A stretch of 64,000 bases of DNA from Thiohalocapsa sp963704155 (GTDB lineage Bacteria; Pseudomonadota; Gammaproteobacteria; Chromatiales; Chromatiaceae): positions 62,001 through 126,000 of the forward strand of contig CAVPHF010000039.1 of NCBI GenBank assembly GCA_963704155.1, read 5' to 3'. Position 1 is the first letter of the stretch, and every line of letters begins with the position of its first letter. The translations under genes and the position numbers were made by a program. Shown here one piece after another: positions 8,062 through 16,820 of the stretch. The notes beneath the pieces are model-generated. The model was not told the DNA's origin. It saw nothing but the letters and a program-made list of their open reading frames with translations, and did no database searches.

Positions 8062-9198
8062 TCACGAGTCCTTGTGGTCGCCTGTCCCGCCAGCACTCGC
8101 TGCGGCCAGCGTCTTGCGCAGGTCGGCCTCCATTTGCGTCAACTCCACGGCGGCGGCGGCGCGGGCACGCTTGCCCTCGTCGGCGATCGCCAGGCTTTCC
8201 TCGATGGTCTCGATCAACGCCTGGTTTGCCTGCTTGACGGTCTCGATGTCGAATACGCCGCGCTCGATCTGCTTGCGCGCCTCGGCATTGGCGGTCTTCA
8301 GGTTGTCGGCGTTGGCGCGCAGCAGGTCGTTGGTCAGATCGGTGGCGGCCTTGACGGTCTCGGCGGCGCGTCCGGAACGGTAGATGGTGATGGCCTGCGC
8401 CAGCTGCTGACGCCAGAGGGGCACGGTGTTGACCAGCGTGGAGTTGATCTTGTTGATCAGGCCCTTGTCGTTCTCCTGCACCAACCGGATGCTGGGCAGT
8501 GCCTGCATCGCGACCTGACGGGTCAGGCGCAGGTCGTGCACCCGCCGCTCCAGGTCATCGCGGGCGCCGCGCAGGTCGCGCAGATTCTGCGCCTGCACCA
8601 TGTCCTGCTCCTGCTCGACCTTGGCGGCCAGCGCCGGGATGGCGTCAGCATCCAGCTCGGACAGCCTGGCGTCGCCGGCGGCGATGTAGTGCTCCAGATC
8701 ACGGAAGTAGGCTAGGTTGGCGTCGTAGAGCCGGTCGAGCGCCGTGACGTCGGTCAGCAACCGTGTCTTGTGCCGCTCCAGATCGAGCGTGATGCGGTCG
8801 ATATGGTCGCGAACGCCCTCGTACTCCTGAAGGAAACGCACGATAGGCTTGCCGGCGCCGAATAGCCTCGACAGAAAGCCGCGCTTGGCGTTCGGGTCCA
8901 GGGCCTCGACGTCGAAGCCGCGTAATGTGCCGACCATCTCACTCAGGGACTGGCCGGCGGGGCCGGAGTCCTTGCTGCGCACGCCGTCCAGCATCTGGTC
9001 CGATACCGCTGTGAGCTGCTGCTGCGCCTTGGCGCCAAAGTGCATGATGGAACTGCTGTCGGTCAGGTCCAGCTCCGCCAGCAGTCCCTTGATCTCGACC
9101 TGCTCGGCCGGCGGCGCATCGGCCAGCGCGACGATCTCACGGCTGGGCGCCGCCAAAGTCTCTGTCCGCAGCGCGGTATTGACGGTTTGCTCGGTCAT
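8062..9198 (-). CDS. TelA/KlaA-family toxic anion resistance protein
   Basis: A 378-residue, largely helical and charged protein of the TelA (toxic anion resistance, PF05816) family. Diagnostic stretches are FLSRLFGAGKP, a long Glu/Arg-rich coiled-coil centre, and VPLWRQQLAQAITIYR near residue 255. The family was named for plasmid-borne tellurite resistance but its biochemical role is unknown; many chromosomal members pair with XpaC-like proteins, as here. I start it at the ATG at 9198 (MTEQTVNTAL), which has GAGGAG eight bases upstream, rather than at the longer frame reaching 9369. The XpaC-like gene is 103 bases upstream on the same strand. Confidence 0.88.
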   Translation of the reverse strand: MTEQTVNTALRTETLAAPSREIVALADAPPAEQVEIKGLLAELDLTDSSSIMHFGAKAQQQLTAVSDQMLDGVRSKDSGPAGQSLSEMVGTLRGFDVEALDPNAKRGFLSRLFGAGKPIVRFLQEYEGVRDHIDRITLDLERHKTRLLTDVTALDRLYDANLAYFRDLEHYIAAGDARLSELDADAIPALAAKVEQEQDMVQAQNLRDLRGARDDLERRVHDLRLTRQVAMQALPSIRLVQENDKGLINKINSTLVNTVPLWRQQLAQAITIYRSGRAAETVKAATDLTNDLLRANADNLKTANAEARKQIERGVFDIETVKQANQALIETIEESLAIADEGKRARAAAAVELTQMEADLRKTLAAASAGGTGDHKDS

Positions 9199-9301
9199 GT
9201 TCGGCTCCTCGAAATCACTGCCTTGACTATACCGGAAACGCCGGCTTCGACCCTGGACCTGGGTTCCGCAAGGCTCCACCCAGACCACGGCCCCCAGCGC
9301 C

Positions 9302-10249
9302 TCACCGAATACCTTCCTGCTCCAACTGTTTCCGCAGCACCTCGATCTGCACATCCAGATCAAGGACATCGGCCTGCCGTAGACGCTCGCGCTGGCGGGC
9401 GAACTGGTCTTCGATGCTGACCAGCACGGTGCGGAAGTTCTGCTCTAGCGCGTCCGAGTCGGCATGGCGGTGCGTGCGCACATAGCCGTCCGAGACCTGC
9501 TCGGCGCCCTCGAGAAACACGGTCAGAAAGCGCCGCGCGCGGCGCAGATCGGACGGCCGCTCGGCGATCTGTTCCAGCATGCCGCGGCCCTGATGGGCGA
9601 TACGGCTGAGCCGCAGCCGAAGCTCTGGGTTACCCAGCGCCTGGGCGGCTCGCTCGATATTGATGAGGCGGTTCTCGGCCTCGGCGAGGGCCATCGCCAC
9701 GGCACGGGATTCCTTGTCGCCGTTGCTCAGGCGCGCGCCCTGCACCATCGGCTCCAGACCATAGGCCAGATGGTAGCCGAGCACGGCGATGGCGCCGAAC
9801 AGGAGGCCCGCGGCCAACGAATGGCCGACGCCCCAAACGGCGGCCACGGCGATTCCAAGACCTAACGCCGCGGCGGCGAGATTCCTCAACGGAAGACGCA
9901 GCCGGCGCGAGAAGCGCCGCTCGCGCCCGGCCCCGGCGTCGGAGAAACCGAGCCGCGTGAGCACGGCAGAGGCCGCGATCAGTCCCCAGCCGAGCGCATC
10001 GCCAACGAAACCGCCCAGCTGACCGGCGCCGAGCGCCAGGATCGCGGACGGCAGCAAGGGCGCGGACAGCACCCAGAGCAGGATCGGCCGGAATGGCCGG
10101 CGCCGCGGCGCGGGCAGCCGCGTGCGCGGAGGCTCGCTCGGGCGCAACACGGGCAGATCGAGGCGCAGGTCAGCCTCCCGCGCGCGGTTCAGCAGGTCTT
10201 GCAGATCACGCTTGCGCGCTGGCGTAACTGTCGGGCGGTCTTCGCTCAT
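9302..10249 (-). CDS. XpaC-like membrane protein (5-bromo-4-chloroindolyl phosphate hydrolysis family)
   Basis: A 315-residue protein. A basic N-terminal 50 residues is followed by two clusters of hydrophobic helices (about 55-100 and 125-165) and a long charged helical C-terminal half ending in LDVQIEVLRKQLEQEG. This matches the XpaC family, typically encoded beside TelA. The family name comes from a Bacillus phenotype; no enzymatic site is apparent and the real role is unknown. The ATG at 10249 overlaps the stop of a tiny upstream membrane ORF, suggesting coupled translation. Confidence 0.75.
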   Translation of the reverse strand: MSEDRPTVTPARKRDLQDLLNRAREADLRLDLPVLRPSEPPRTRLPAPRRRPFRPILLWVLSAPLLPSAILALGAGQLGGFVGDALGWGLIAASAVLTRLGFSDAGAGRERRFSRRLRLPLRNLAAAALGLGIAVAAVWGVGHSLAAGLLFGAIAVLGYHLAYGLEPMVQGARLSNGDKESRAVAMALAEAENRLINIERAAQALGNPELRLRLSRIAHQGRGMLEQIAERPSDLRRARRFLTVFLEGAEQVSDGYVRTHRHADSDALEQNFRTVLVSIEDQFARQRERLRQADVLDLDVQIEVLRKQLEQEGIR

Positions 10250-10395
10250 AGGAAGAATAGCGACTGGCAGGAGACGAGCCCGAGGCTGAAGGTCAACAAA
10301 AGCCCGCCTAGGATGCGAGCGCCAAGGCTGCCCCGCGGGCGCGTCGCCGGCAGCGACTCTCGGACGGGATCGGTCATGGTTGGAAGGGATGCCAT
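10246..10395 (-). CDS. Small single-pass membrane protein upstream of the XpaC-like gene
   Basis: A 49-residue ORF from the ATG at 10395 (43 residues from the alternative ATG at 10377). It consists of a short basic N-terminus and one hydrophobic helix, LGARILGGLLLTFSLGLVSC, ending QSLFFL. Its stop overlaps the start of the XpaC-like gene (TATGAG arrangement), which is the main reason to believe it. GAGAA upstream of 10395 could be a weak ribosome site. The Cys in LVSC near the end of the helix is not in a convincing lipobox because only a few residues follow. Function unknown. Confidence 0.4.
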   Translation of the reverse strand: MASLPTMTDPVRESLPATRPRGSLGARILGGLLLTFSLGLVSCQSLFFL

Positions 10396-10474
10396 CGATC
10401 GTATTCTCGCGGGTCGATTGCGTTCACTCGTATGCTTCGGCTGATTTGCTTCGGCTCGTTCGCTTTGGTTGGCC

Positions 10475-11203
10475 TTACCAAGGTTCTTTGAACGGCCGCA
10501 GGTCCAACTCGAAGGTCCAGGCATCGCGCGGCTGGCGGTGAAGCCAAAGCAGCGTCGCGGCGATGTTCCTTGGGTCGATCAGACCGCCGTCGCCTTTCTC
10601 GTGCACTAACTCCGGCATGCGTTCGCGCACCCGCGGCACGTCGATGATACCGTCGATGATCAGGTGCCCGACGTGGATGCCGGACGGCCCAAGCTCACGC
10701 GCCAGGCTGCCGGCAACGGCGCGCAGGCCGTGCTTGCCGCTAGCAAAGGCAGCGAAGCCGGCGCCGGATTTGACCGAGGCGGTGGCGCCGACGAACAAAA
10801 TCGTGCCGGCGCCCTGCGGCAACATTCGCCGCGCGGCCTCGCGCCCGACCAGAAACCCGCCTCGTGCCGATGCATTCCACATGTCCTCGAACTCGGCCAG
10901 GCTGGTGTCGACGGTCTGGCCCATGGTGATGCCGGCGGCGTTGTAGACGACGAATTCCGGTGGACCGAATTCGCGCTCGGCGGCATCGAACAAGGCCGTC
11001 ACCGAGTCCTCATCCGCGGCATCGGCGGCAACCGGCAGCGCTTGCCCTCCAGTGGCCTCTATCTGGGTGCAAAGCACTTGCAAGGCCTCGGCATCACGCC
11101 GCGAGAGAACCAACCCGAAGCCTTCCGCGGCCAGCAGCCTGGCAAGCTCGGCGCCGGTGCCCGTGCCGGCACCAACGATGAGGGCGCATCTGTGACTGGA
11201 CAT
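10475..11203 (-). CDS. Short-chain dehydrogenase/reductase (SDR), Phe in place of the catalytic Tyr
   Basis: A 242-residue SDR protein. The nucleotide motif is GAGTGTGAELA, the strand-4 motif is NAAG, and a Ser is present in GATASVKSG. The usual YxxxK catalytic pair reads FASGK (within GFAAFASGKHGL), with Phe where Tyr is expected and the Lys kept. A related SDR subgroup with FAAFxxxK is known to me, so this is probably an inherited feature rather than damage, but it argues against a standard dehydrogenase reaction. The gene is on the same strand as the TelA/XpaC genes but about 80 bases upstream of the tiny ORF. Substrate unknown. Confidence 0.82.
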   Translation of the reverse strand: MSSHRCALIVGAGTGTGAELARLLAAEGFGLVLSRRDAEALQVLCTQIEATGGQALPVAADAADEDSVTALFDAAEREFGPPEFVVYNAAGITMGQTVDTSLAEFEDMWNASARGGFLVGREAARRMLPQGAGTILFVGATASVKSGAGFAAFASGKHGLRAVAGSLARELGPSGIHVGHLIIDGIIDVPRVRERMPELVHEKGDGGLIDPRNIAATLLWLHRQPRDAWTFELDLRPFKEPW

Positions 11204-11291
11204 GGCTTCACCTCCGAATGCGATGATGTCGGCATTGTCTCAGGAAGCGAGTTTCGAGGGGCGGGTTTCGAGGGCCAAGCATTCATCCCTG

Positions 11292-11328
11292 CCCTTCGCC
11301 CTTCGCGCTTCGCGCTTCGCGCTTCGCC
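11292..11328. repeat. Short tandem repeat of (gcttcgc), about five units
   Basis: A run of near-identical 7-base units, cttcgcc/cttcgcg, fills 11292-11328 in the 140-base gap between the SDR start and the end of the second permease gene. It probably arose by replication slippage. It contains no gene or recognisable terminator. Confidence 0.85.
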
Positions 11329-11343
11329 TCTAAGTACACCCTA

Positions 11344-12540
11344 TTATTCATCGTGCAGTGCCGCGACCGGGTCCATCGCGGCGGCGCGCAGCGCGGGCAG
11401 CGCGCCGGCCGCCAGCCCGATCAGCGCGGCCGTGAGTTCGGCGATCAGCACGAAATTCCAGGCCAGGCGAGTTGGCAGCGCCGGCATCAGGGCGCCGATG
11501 GTCCAGGCGCCGCCGGCGCCAACCAAAAAGCCGATGGCGCCACCGAGCAGTGCAAGCACGACTGCTTCCAGCAGGAACAGCCCGAGAATCTGGCCACGCC
11601 CGGCGCCTAACGCACGCAACAAGCCGATCTCGCGTTGGCGCTCGCGCACTGAGATGGTCATGATCGTCAGGATACCGATGCCGCCAACCGCGAGCGAGAT
11701 GGCGCCGAGCGCGGCGACCACGGCGGTCAGCACGTCCAGCACCGAGCCGAGCACATCGAGCATCTGGTCCTGGGTGGTGATTGTGAAGTCCTCGGTGCCG
11801 TGACGGCGCTTCAGCAGCGCGCGGACCCGCTCGGCCACCGCGGCGCTGTCGGCGTCGCGGTCGTAGAGCAGATCGATCTCCATCAGACTGTCACGGTCGA
11901 ACATGGCCAGCGCCCGCTCCACCGGGATATACACGGTGTCGTCGAGATCGAAGCCGAGCATCTGGCCCTTGCTCTCCATCACGCCGATGACGCGATAGAG
12001 CTCACCGCCGACGCGGATGCGTGCGCCAAGCGGCGAGGAGGTACCGAACAGCTCGCTCCTGAGCTTGGACCCAAGCACCGCGAACGACCGCCCGGCGCCG
12101 GCACCTTCAGGCAGAAAACGCCCGATCGACGGCCGCAGCGACCAGATCTCCGGCACCCTGGCGCCGGCCCCGAACACCGTCGTGCGCCGGCTGCGGCCGC
12201 CGCCCTCGACCGCCGCATTACCCTGGACCACAGGCACAACCGCCTGCACGTCCGGCACCTGTTGCAGCGCCCGCGCGTCCGCCAGGCTGAGCGGGCGCAC
12301 GTTGGAGATCATGGCGCCGGACATGCCCATGGTGCTGGTCTTGCCTGGCGCCACCGCGATCAGGTTGGTGCCGAACTGCGTGAACTCGGCGAGCACGAAG
12401 CGATGAATGCCCTCGCCAATCGCGGTCAGCAGCACCACCGCGGCAACACCGATCGCGATACCGGTGACCGTCAGCAGCGTGCGGCCCGGCTGCGCCAGCA
12501 CGGAGCCGAGGGTGTAGGCGGTGAAGTCACGCGTCAGCAT
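11344..12540 (-). CDS. ABC transporter permease, MacB-like (second copy)
   Basis: A 398-residue MacB/FtsX-type permease. An N-terminal helix (TLLTVTGIAIGVAAVVLLTAIGEG) is followed by a large periplasmic domain and three C-terminal helices. The 'SVRERQREIGLLRALGA' coupling segment and the ending ALPALRAAAMDPVAALHDE are typical of the family. I start it at the ATG at 12540 (MLTRDFTAYTLG), discarding a 31-residue extension that would run into the upstream permease. It lacks the fused ATPase of true MacB, so the separate ATPase at 16821-17480 is its likely motor. It lies 28 bases downstream of the first permease. Confidence 0.88.
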   Translation of the reverse strand: MLTRDFTAYTLGSVLAQPGRTLLTVTGIAIGVAAVVLLTAIGEGIHRFVLAEFTQFGTNLIAVAPGKTSTMGMSGAMISNVRPLSLADARALQQVPDVQAVVPVVQGNAAVEGGGRSRRTTVFGAGARVPEIWSLRPSIGRFLPEGAGAGRSFAVLGSKLRSELFGTSSPLGARIRVGGELYRVIGVMESKGQMLGFDLDDTVYIPVERALAMFDRDSLMEIDLLYDRDADSAAVAERVRALLKRRHGTEDFTITTQDQMLDVLGSVLDVLTAVVAALGAISLAVGGIGILTIMTISVRERQREIGLLRALGAGRGQILGLFLLEAVVLALLGGAIGFLVGAGGAWTIGALMPALPTRLAWNFVLIAELTAALIGLAAGALPALRAAAMDPVAALHDE

Positions 12541-12568
12541 GGGTGCAGCGTTCGCGAGACAGCGCGCT

Positions 12569-13774
12569 TCAGCGCCCGGACAGCGCCACGACGGGATCGA
12601 GCCTTGCCGCGCGACGCGCCGGCAGCAGGCCAAAGGTGAGACCTGTGATCAGAGACACCGCCGCCGCCGCGGCGCTTGCCCAGACAGGTACCGCCAGCTG
12701 AAAGGCGTCGAACTGGCCATTGGCGATCCAAACACCCAGATAGGCCAGCGCAATGCCGACCAGCGTCCCGGCGCCGGCCAGCAGCAGCGCCTCGGTCAGG
12801 AATAGGCCCATGACATCGCGCTGGCGGGCGCCGAGCGCCTTCAGCAGCCCCACCTCGGGCGTGCGCTGCGACACCGACACCAGCATCACGTTCATGATCA
12901 GCACGCCGGCGACGGCCAGACTGACGGCGGCGATGCCGGCCACCGACAGCGTCAGCGCGCCGAGGATGCGGTCGAAGGTGCCCAGGATCGCGTCCTGGGT
13001 GATGACCGTGACGTCGTCCTCACCCTCGTGTCGCTCACGGATGATGCGCCGCAGGTCCTCGGCGGCGGGCTCGAGCGCCTGCCGGCCACGCGCCTGAACC
13101 AGGATCCGAAACAGGGCAGGGTTGTCGAACAGCGCCTGGGCGGCACTGACTGGGATGACGGCCAGATCGGCCAGGTTGTCTCCCAGCGACACTCCGCCGC
13201 TCTCGAGCAAACCGATGACGCGGAAGCGGCGGTCGCCGATCCGCACCCGCTGGCCGACCGGATTGGCGTTGCCGAACAGCTCGCCGGCAAGGGTCTGACC
13301 GAGCACGGCAAACGGGGTCGCGCGCTCCGGGTCGCCGGCGGGCAGGAAGCGACCGCTGGCGAGCGCGAGATGGCGAACCTCGAGAAACTCCGCTGTGGTG
13401 CCGAGTATGGTCACCTCGCGCTCCAGGCTGCCTGCCGACACCGGCGCCTGCCCGACCGAGATCGGCGCCAGGCGCTCCACGTAGGGCGAGCGCAACAATG
13501 CCACTGCATCCTGCAGGGTCAAATCACGCGGCGTCTCACCGAGCAGCGGCGGTGCCCCTCCCGCGGTCTCGTTGCGGCCCGGCAGCACGATCAGCAGATG
13601 TGTGCCGAGCTGCGTAAACTCGTTTTGCACGTAGCGCCGCGCGCCCTCACCGAGGGCCGACAGCAGCACCACGGCGGCGCAGCCAAAGGCCACCGCCAGC
13701 AGCGTGAGCCAGCTGCGCGCACCCTGAGCCGACAAGGCGCGGACCGCGCTGGACAGGGTGTCGAGCATCCGCAT
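12569..13774 (-). CDS. ABC transporter permease, MacB-like (first copy)
   Basis: A 401-residue MacB/FtsX-type permease with the same layout as the following gene: an N-terminal helix with WLTLLAVAFGCAAVVLLSALGEG, a periplasmic domain, then three helices and the coupling segment QRTPEVGLLKALGARQRD. It ends LLPARRAARLDPVVALSGR. The two permeases are clearly related but different in sequence, so they may form a heterodimer or two alternative transporters. It follows the P-type ATPase gene by only 30 bases. The ATG at 13768 is an equally possible start. Confidence 0.88.
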   Translation of the reverse strand: MRMLDTLSSAVRALSAQGARSWLTLLAVAFGCAAVVLLSALGEGARRYVQNEFTQLGTHLLIVLPGRNETAGGAPPLLGETPRDLTLQDAVALLRSPYVERLAPISVGQAPVSAGSLEREVTILGTTAEFLEVRHLALASGRFLPAGDPERATPFAVLGQTLAGELFGNANPVGQRVRIGDRRFRVIGLLESGGVSLGDNLADLAVIPVSAAQALFDNPALFRILVQARGRQALEPAAEDLRRIIRERHEGEDDVTVITQDAILGTFDRILGALTLSVAGIAAVSLAVAGVLIMNVMLVSVSQRTPEVGLLKALGARQRDVMGLFLTEALLLAGAGTLVGIALAYLGVWIANGQFDAFQLAVPVWASAAAAAVSLITGLTFGLLPARRAARLDPVVALSGR

Positions 13775-13804
13775 CGATTCGATCCTCGACCCAATTGGAC
13801 GCCG

Positions 13805-16645
13805 TCAGCGCGGCGACGCGGCACGCCGCACCAGCGCCTTCTCCAGCTCGACGATGAAGAGCACCGACGCGGCGACCGCGATAATCCGCGGCCAGACCTC
13901 GACGCCGATGGCCGCGGTTCCGAACAGGGTCTGCATCGGCGGCAGATAGGTGAAGCCGAGTTGGAAAAACAGCAACACGCCGACCGCGATCAGCACGTAG
14001 CGGTTGCCGAACAGGCCCTGGCGGTTGAATACCGACGCGACCATGTAGCGGGAATTGAACAGATAGAAGATCTCGAACATCACCAAGGTGTTGACGGCGA
14101 CCGTGCGGGCGTACTCGATGCTCATACCCTGCTCGATCTCCCACAGGAACAGGCCAAAGGTGCCCACCATCAGAATCAGCGACACATAGCCGATCCGCCA
14201 GAGGAACAGCGGCGTCAACACGGGCGTTCGCGGATTGCGTGGTGAGCGGCGCATGACACCGGGCTCCGGCGGCTCAAAGGCCAGCGCCAACGCCAGCGTC
14301 ACGGCGGTAATCATGTTCACCCACAGGATCTGCACCGGCGTCAACGGGAATTGCTCGAAACCGAGCAAAATCGCCCCCAAGACGACCAGGGCCTCGCCAC
14401 CGTTGGTCGGCAGGATGAACAGGATCGCCTTTCTGAGATTGTCGTAGACCGTGCGGCCTTCCTCGACCGCATTCGCAATGGATGCGAAGTTGTCGTCGGC
14501 GAGCACCATCTCCGCCGCCTCCTTGGCCACCTCTGTGCCCTTGACACCCATCGCGATGCCGACGTCGGCGCGCTTCAGGGCAGGGGCATCATTGACGCCG
14601 TCGCCCGTCATCGCGACCACCGCGCCGGCGTTTTGCAGCAGTTCGACCAGGCGCAACTTGTGCTCGGGCGTTACCCGCGCATAGACATTCACCTCGGCCG
14701 CACAGCGCTGAAGTGCGGCGTCGTCCATGGCGTCCAGCTCGCGACCGGTGAGCACCCGATCGGCGTTGGCGAGTCCGACCCGGTGCGCGATGGCGCATGC
14801 GGTCGCGGCATGATCGCCAGTGATCATCTTGACACGGATACCGGCATCACCGCAGACGCGGACCGCGGCGATGGCGTCGTCGCGCGGAGGGTCGAGCAAA
14901 CCAAAGAGCCCGAGCGCGGCGAGATCATGGTCGACGTCGGCAGTGTCGAGTTCCGAGCGGTGCGGCGCTGCCGACTTGACGGCAACCGCCAGCACCCGCT
15001 GGCCGCCGGCCGCCAGCTGTTCCACCCGATCGTACCAGACGCCCCGCTGCAGCGGCTCGCTGCCGCTGCTGGTCCGCTGCGCCGTGCACATATCAAGCAC
15101 CACCTCCGGCGCACCCTTCACGAAGATGAAGGATTCGCCGGCATGGCTGTGATGCAGCGTGGCCATGAACTTGTGTTCGGAACCGAACGGGATCAGGTCG
15201 GTGCGCGGGTACTCCTTGCCGGTCTCCTCCAAGTCGAGTCCGGCCTTGACCCCAGCGACTAGCAGCGCAGCCTCCATTGGGCCGCCGTGCACCCGCCAGC
15301 CGCCGTTGCCGCACTCGAGCGCGGCATCGTTACAGAGCACGACCGCGCGCAGCGCCTGCATCAACAGCGGATCAGACTGCGCCGTAATGACCTCGTCACC
15401 GTCCAGCAGGGCGCCATGCGGGTCGTAGCCCGTGCCGCTCAGCGTCAGATGCCGCTCGGCGGTATCGATGCTCGCCACCGTCATCTCGTTACGGGTGAGC
15501 GTGCCGGTCTTGTCCGAGCAGATGACGCCGACTGTGCCAAGCGTCTCCACCGCCGGCAGCCGCCGGATGATGGCTTGGCGCTGGGCCATTCGCCGCACAC
15601 CGATGGCCAGCGTGATGGTCATGATCGCCGGCAGCCCTTCCGGGATGGCGGCGACCGCAAGACCGACCGAGGCCAAGAACATCTGCGCGGCACTGTAGCC
15701 ACGCACCAGGATGCCAAAGGCGAAGCTCGCCACGGCCAACAGCAGGATGGCCGCGGTCAGCCAACGCCCGAACTGGTCCATCTGCCGCAGCAGCGGCGTC
15801 GTCAACTGCTGTACGCCAGCGACCAGGGCGCTGATGCGGCCGATCTCGGTATGGGTTGCAGTGCCGACGACGAGCCCCGCGCCTTGCCCATGGGTCACCA
15901 GGGTGCCCGAGTAGGCCATGCAGCGGCGCTCGGCGAGTTCGGTGGCCGCCTCAACGGCATCTAGGGACTTCTCGACGGGCACCGACTCGCCGGTCAGCGC
16001 CGCCTCGTCGACCTGTAGGCCCTTGGCGCGGATCAGACGCAGATCGGCCGGGATCTTGTCGCCGGACTGCAGTGAGACGACATCGCCTGGCACGAGCCCG
16101 GCGGCATCGAGCGTCATCACACGGCCGCCGCGCCAGACCATTGCGCGCGGCGAGAGCATGCCGCGAATCGCGCGCAACGCATCCTCGGCCTTACCCTCCT
16201 GCACGAAGCCGATCGCCGCATTGACCAGCACAACGCCAAAGATGACGCCCGCGTCGATCCAGTGCTGCAACAGCGCGGTTACCAGACCGGCGACGATCAG
16301 CACATAGATCAACAGGTTGTTGAATTGCGCGATGAAACGCAATAAAGGACTCTTGGGCTTGGCCTCCGGGAGCCGGTTCGGCCCATGCTTGGCTAGGCGC
16401 GTGGCGGCGTCGTCCGCGCTCAGCCCGTCGCGCGCGCCACCCAACCGTTGCAGCGCCTCATCGATACTCAGCGCATGCCAATCGGCTTGGTCCGCGGCCT
16501 CAGCCTCCGTGCTGACCAAAGGGCGCACCTGACGACCCCGCCAGCCGAAGAAACCGCCGATCACCGGCAAGGCGGCAACGATGCCGAGGGTGATGATCCA
16601 CTCCGGCGCCATCGCACCGAACACGGGTACATTGCTTTCGAACAT
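13805..16645 (-). CDS. P-type cation-transporting ATPase (P2-type, Ca2+-ATPase-like)
   Basis: A 946-residue complete P-type ATPase. Key sites are LTGES (217-221) in the actuator domain, PEGLP (335-339) in the M4 ion site, the phosphorylated Asp378 in DKTGTLT, KGAPE (510-514) for ATP binding, and TGDGVND (680-686). PEGLP and the 'WVNMITAVTLALA' helix place it in the P2 group that moves Ca2+ or Na+/K+ type ions; the exact ion is not readable. There is an extra hydrophobic segment at residues 14-35 before the actuator domain, not usual for bacterial P2A pumps. The gene sits between an ABC ATPase and two ABC permeases on the same strand, an unexpected context. Confidence 0.93.
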   Translation of the reverse strand: MFESNVPVFGAMAPEWIITLGIVAALPVIGGFFGWRGRQVRPLVSTEAEAADQADWHALSIDEALQRLGGARDGLSADDAATRLAKHGPNRLPEAKPKSPLLRFIAQFNNLLIYVLIVAGLVTALLQHWIDAGVIFGVVLVNAAIGFVQEGKAEDALRAIRGMLSPRAMVWRGGRVMTLDAAGLVPGDVVSLQSGDKIPADLRLIRAKGLQVDEAALTGESVPVEKSLDAVEAATELAERRCMAYSGTLVTHGQGAGLVVGTATHTEIGRISALVAGVQQLTTPLLRQMDQFGRWLTAAILLLAVASFAFGILVRGYSAAQMFLASVGLAVAAIPEGLPAIMTITLAIGVRRMAQRQAIIRRLPAVETLGTVGVICSDKTGTLTRNEMTVASIDTAERHLTLSGTGYDPHGALLDGDEVITAQSDPLLMQALRAVVLCNDAALECGNGGWRVHGGPMEAALLVAGVKAGLDLEETGKEYPRTDLIPFGSEHKFMATLHHSHAGESFIFVKGAPEVVLDMCTAQRTSSGSEPLQRGVWYDRVEQLAAGGQRVLAVAVKSAAPHRSELDTADVDHDLAALGLFGLLDPPRDDAIAAVRVCGDAGIRVKMITGDHAATACAIAHRVGLANADRVLTGRELDAMDDAALQRCAAEVNVYARVTPEHKLRLVELLQNAGAVVAMTGDGVNDAPALKRADVGIAMGVKGTEVAKEAAEMVLADDNFASIANAVEEGRTVYDNLRKAILFILPTNGGEALVVLGAILLGFEQFPLTPVQILWVNMITAVTLALALAFEPPEPGVMRRSPRNPRTPVLTPLFLWRIGYVSLILMVGTFGLFLWEIEQGMSIEYARTVAVNTLVMFEIFYLFNSRYMVASVFNRQGLFGNRYVLIAVGVLLFFQLGFTYLPPMQTLFGTAAIGVEVWPRIIAVAASVLFIVELEKALVRRAASPR

Positions 16646-16820
16646 GGCAAACCTCGCATGCTCAAGCTAGAGCCAAAGTTGATGGCGGATGCCGCCGCCG
16701 CGCGTGCAATCGGCGACGGCGACAAGGCACCATGGCACCGCCTGCCTTCGCCCTATAAGCATAGACCTAGGCCGGAAACCAGCGAGTACCAGCCTCCAAG
16801 CCACAGTCCCTCACCGGACA

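Noticed and set aside
10664..11803. 379-residue plus-strand frame
   Set aside because: It is antisense to the SDR and permease genes and crosses the gap between them; low-complexity composition.
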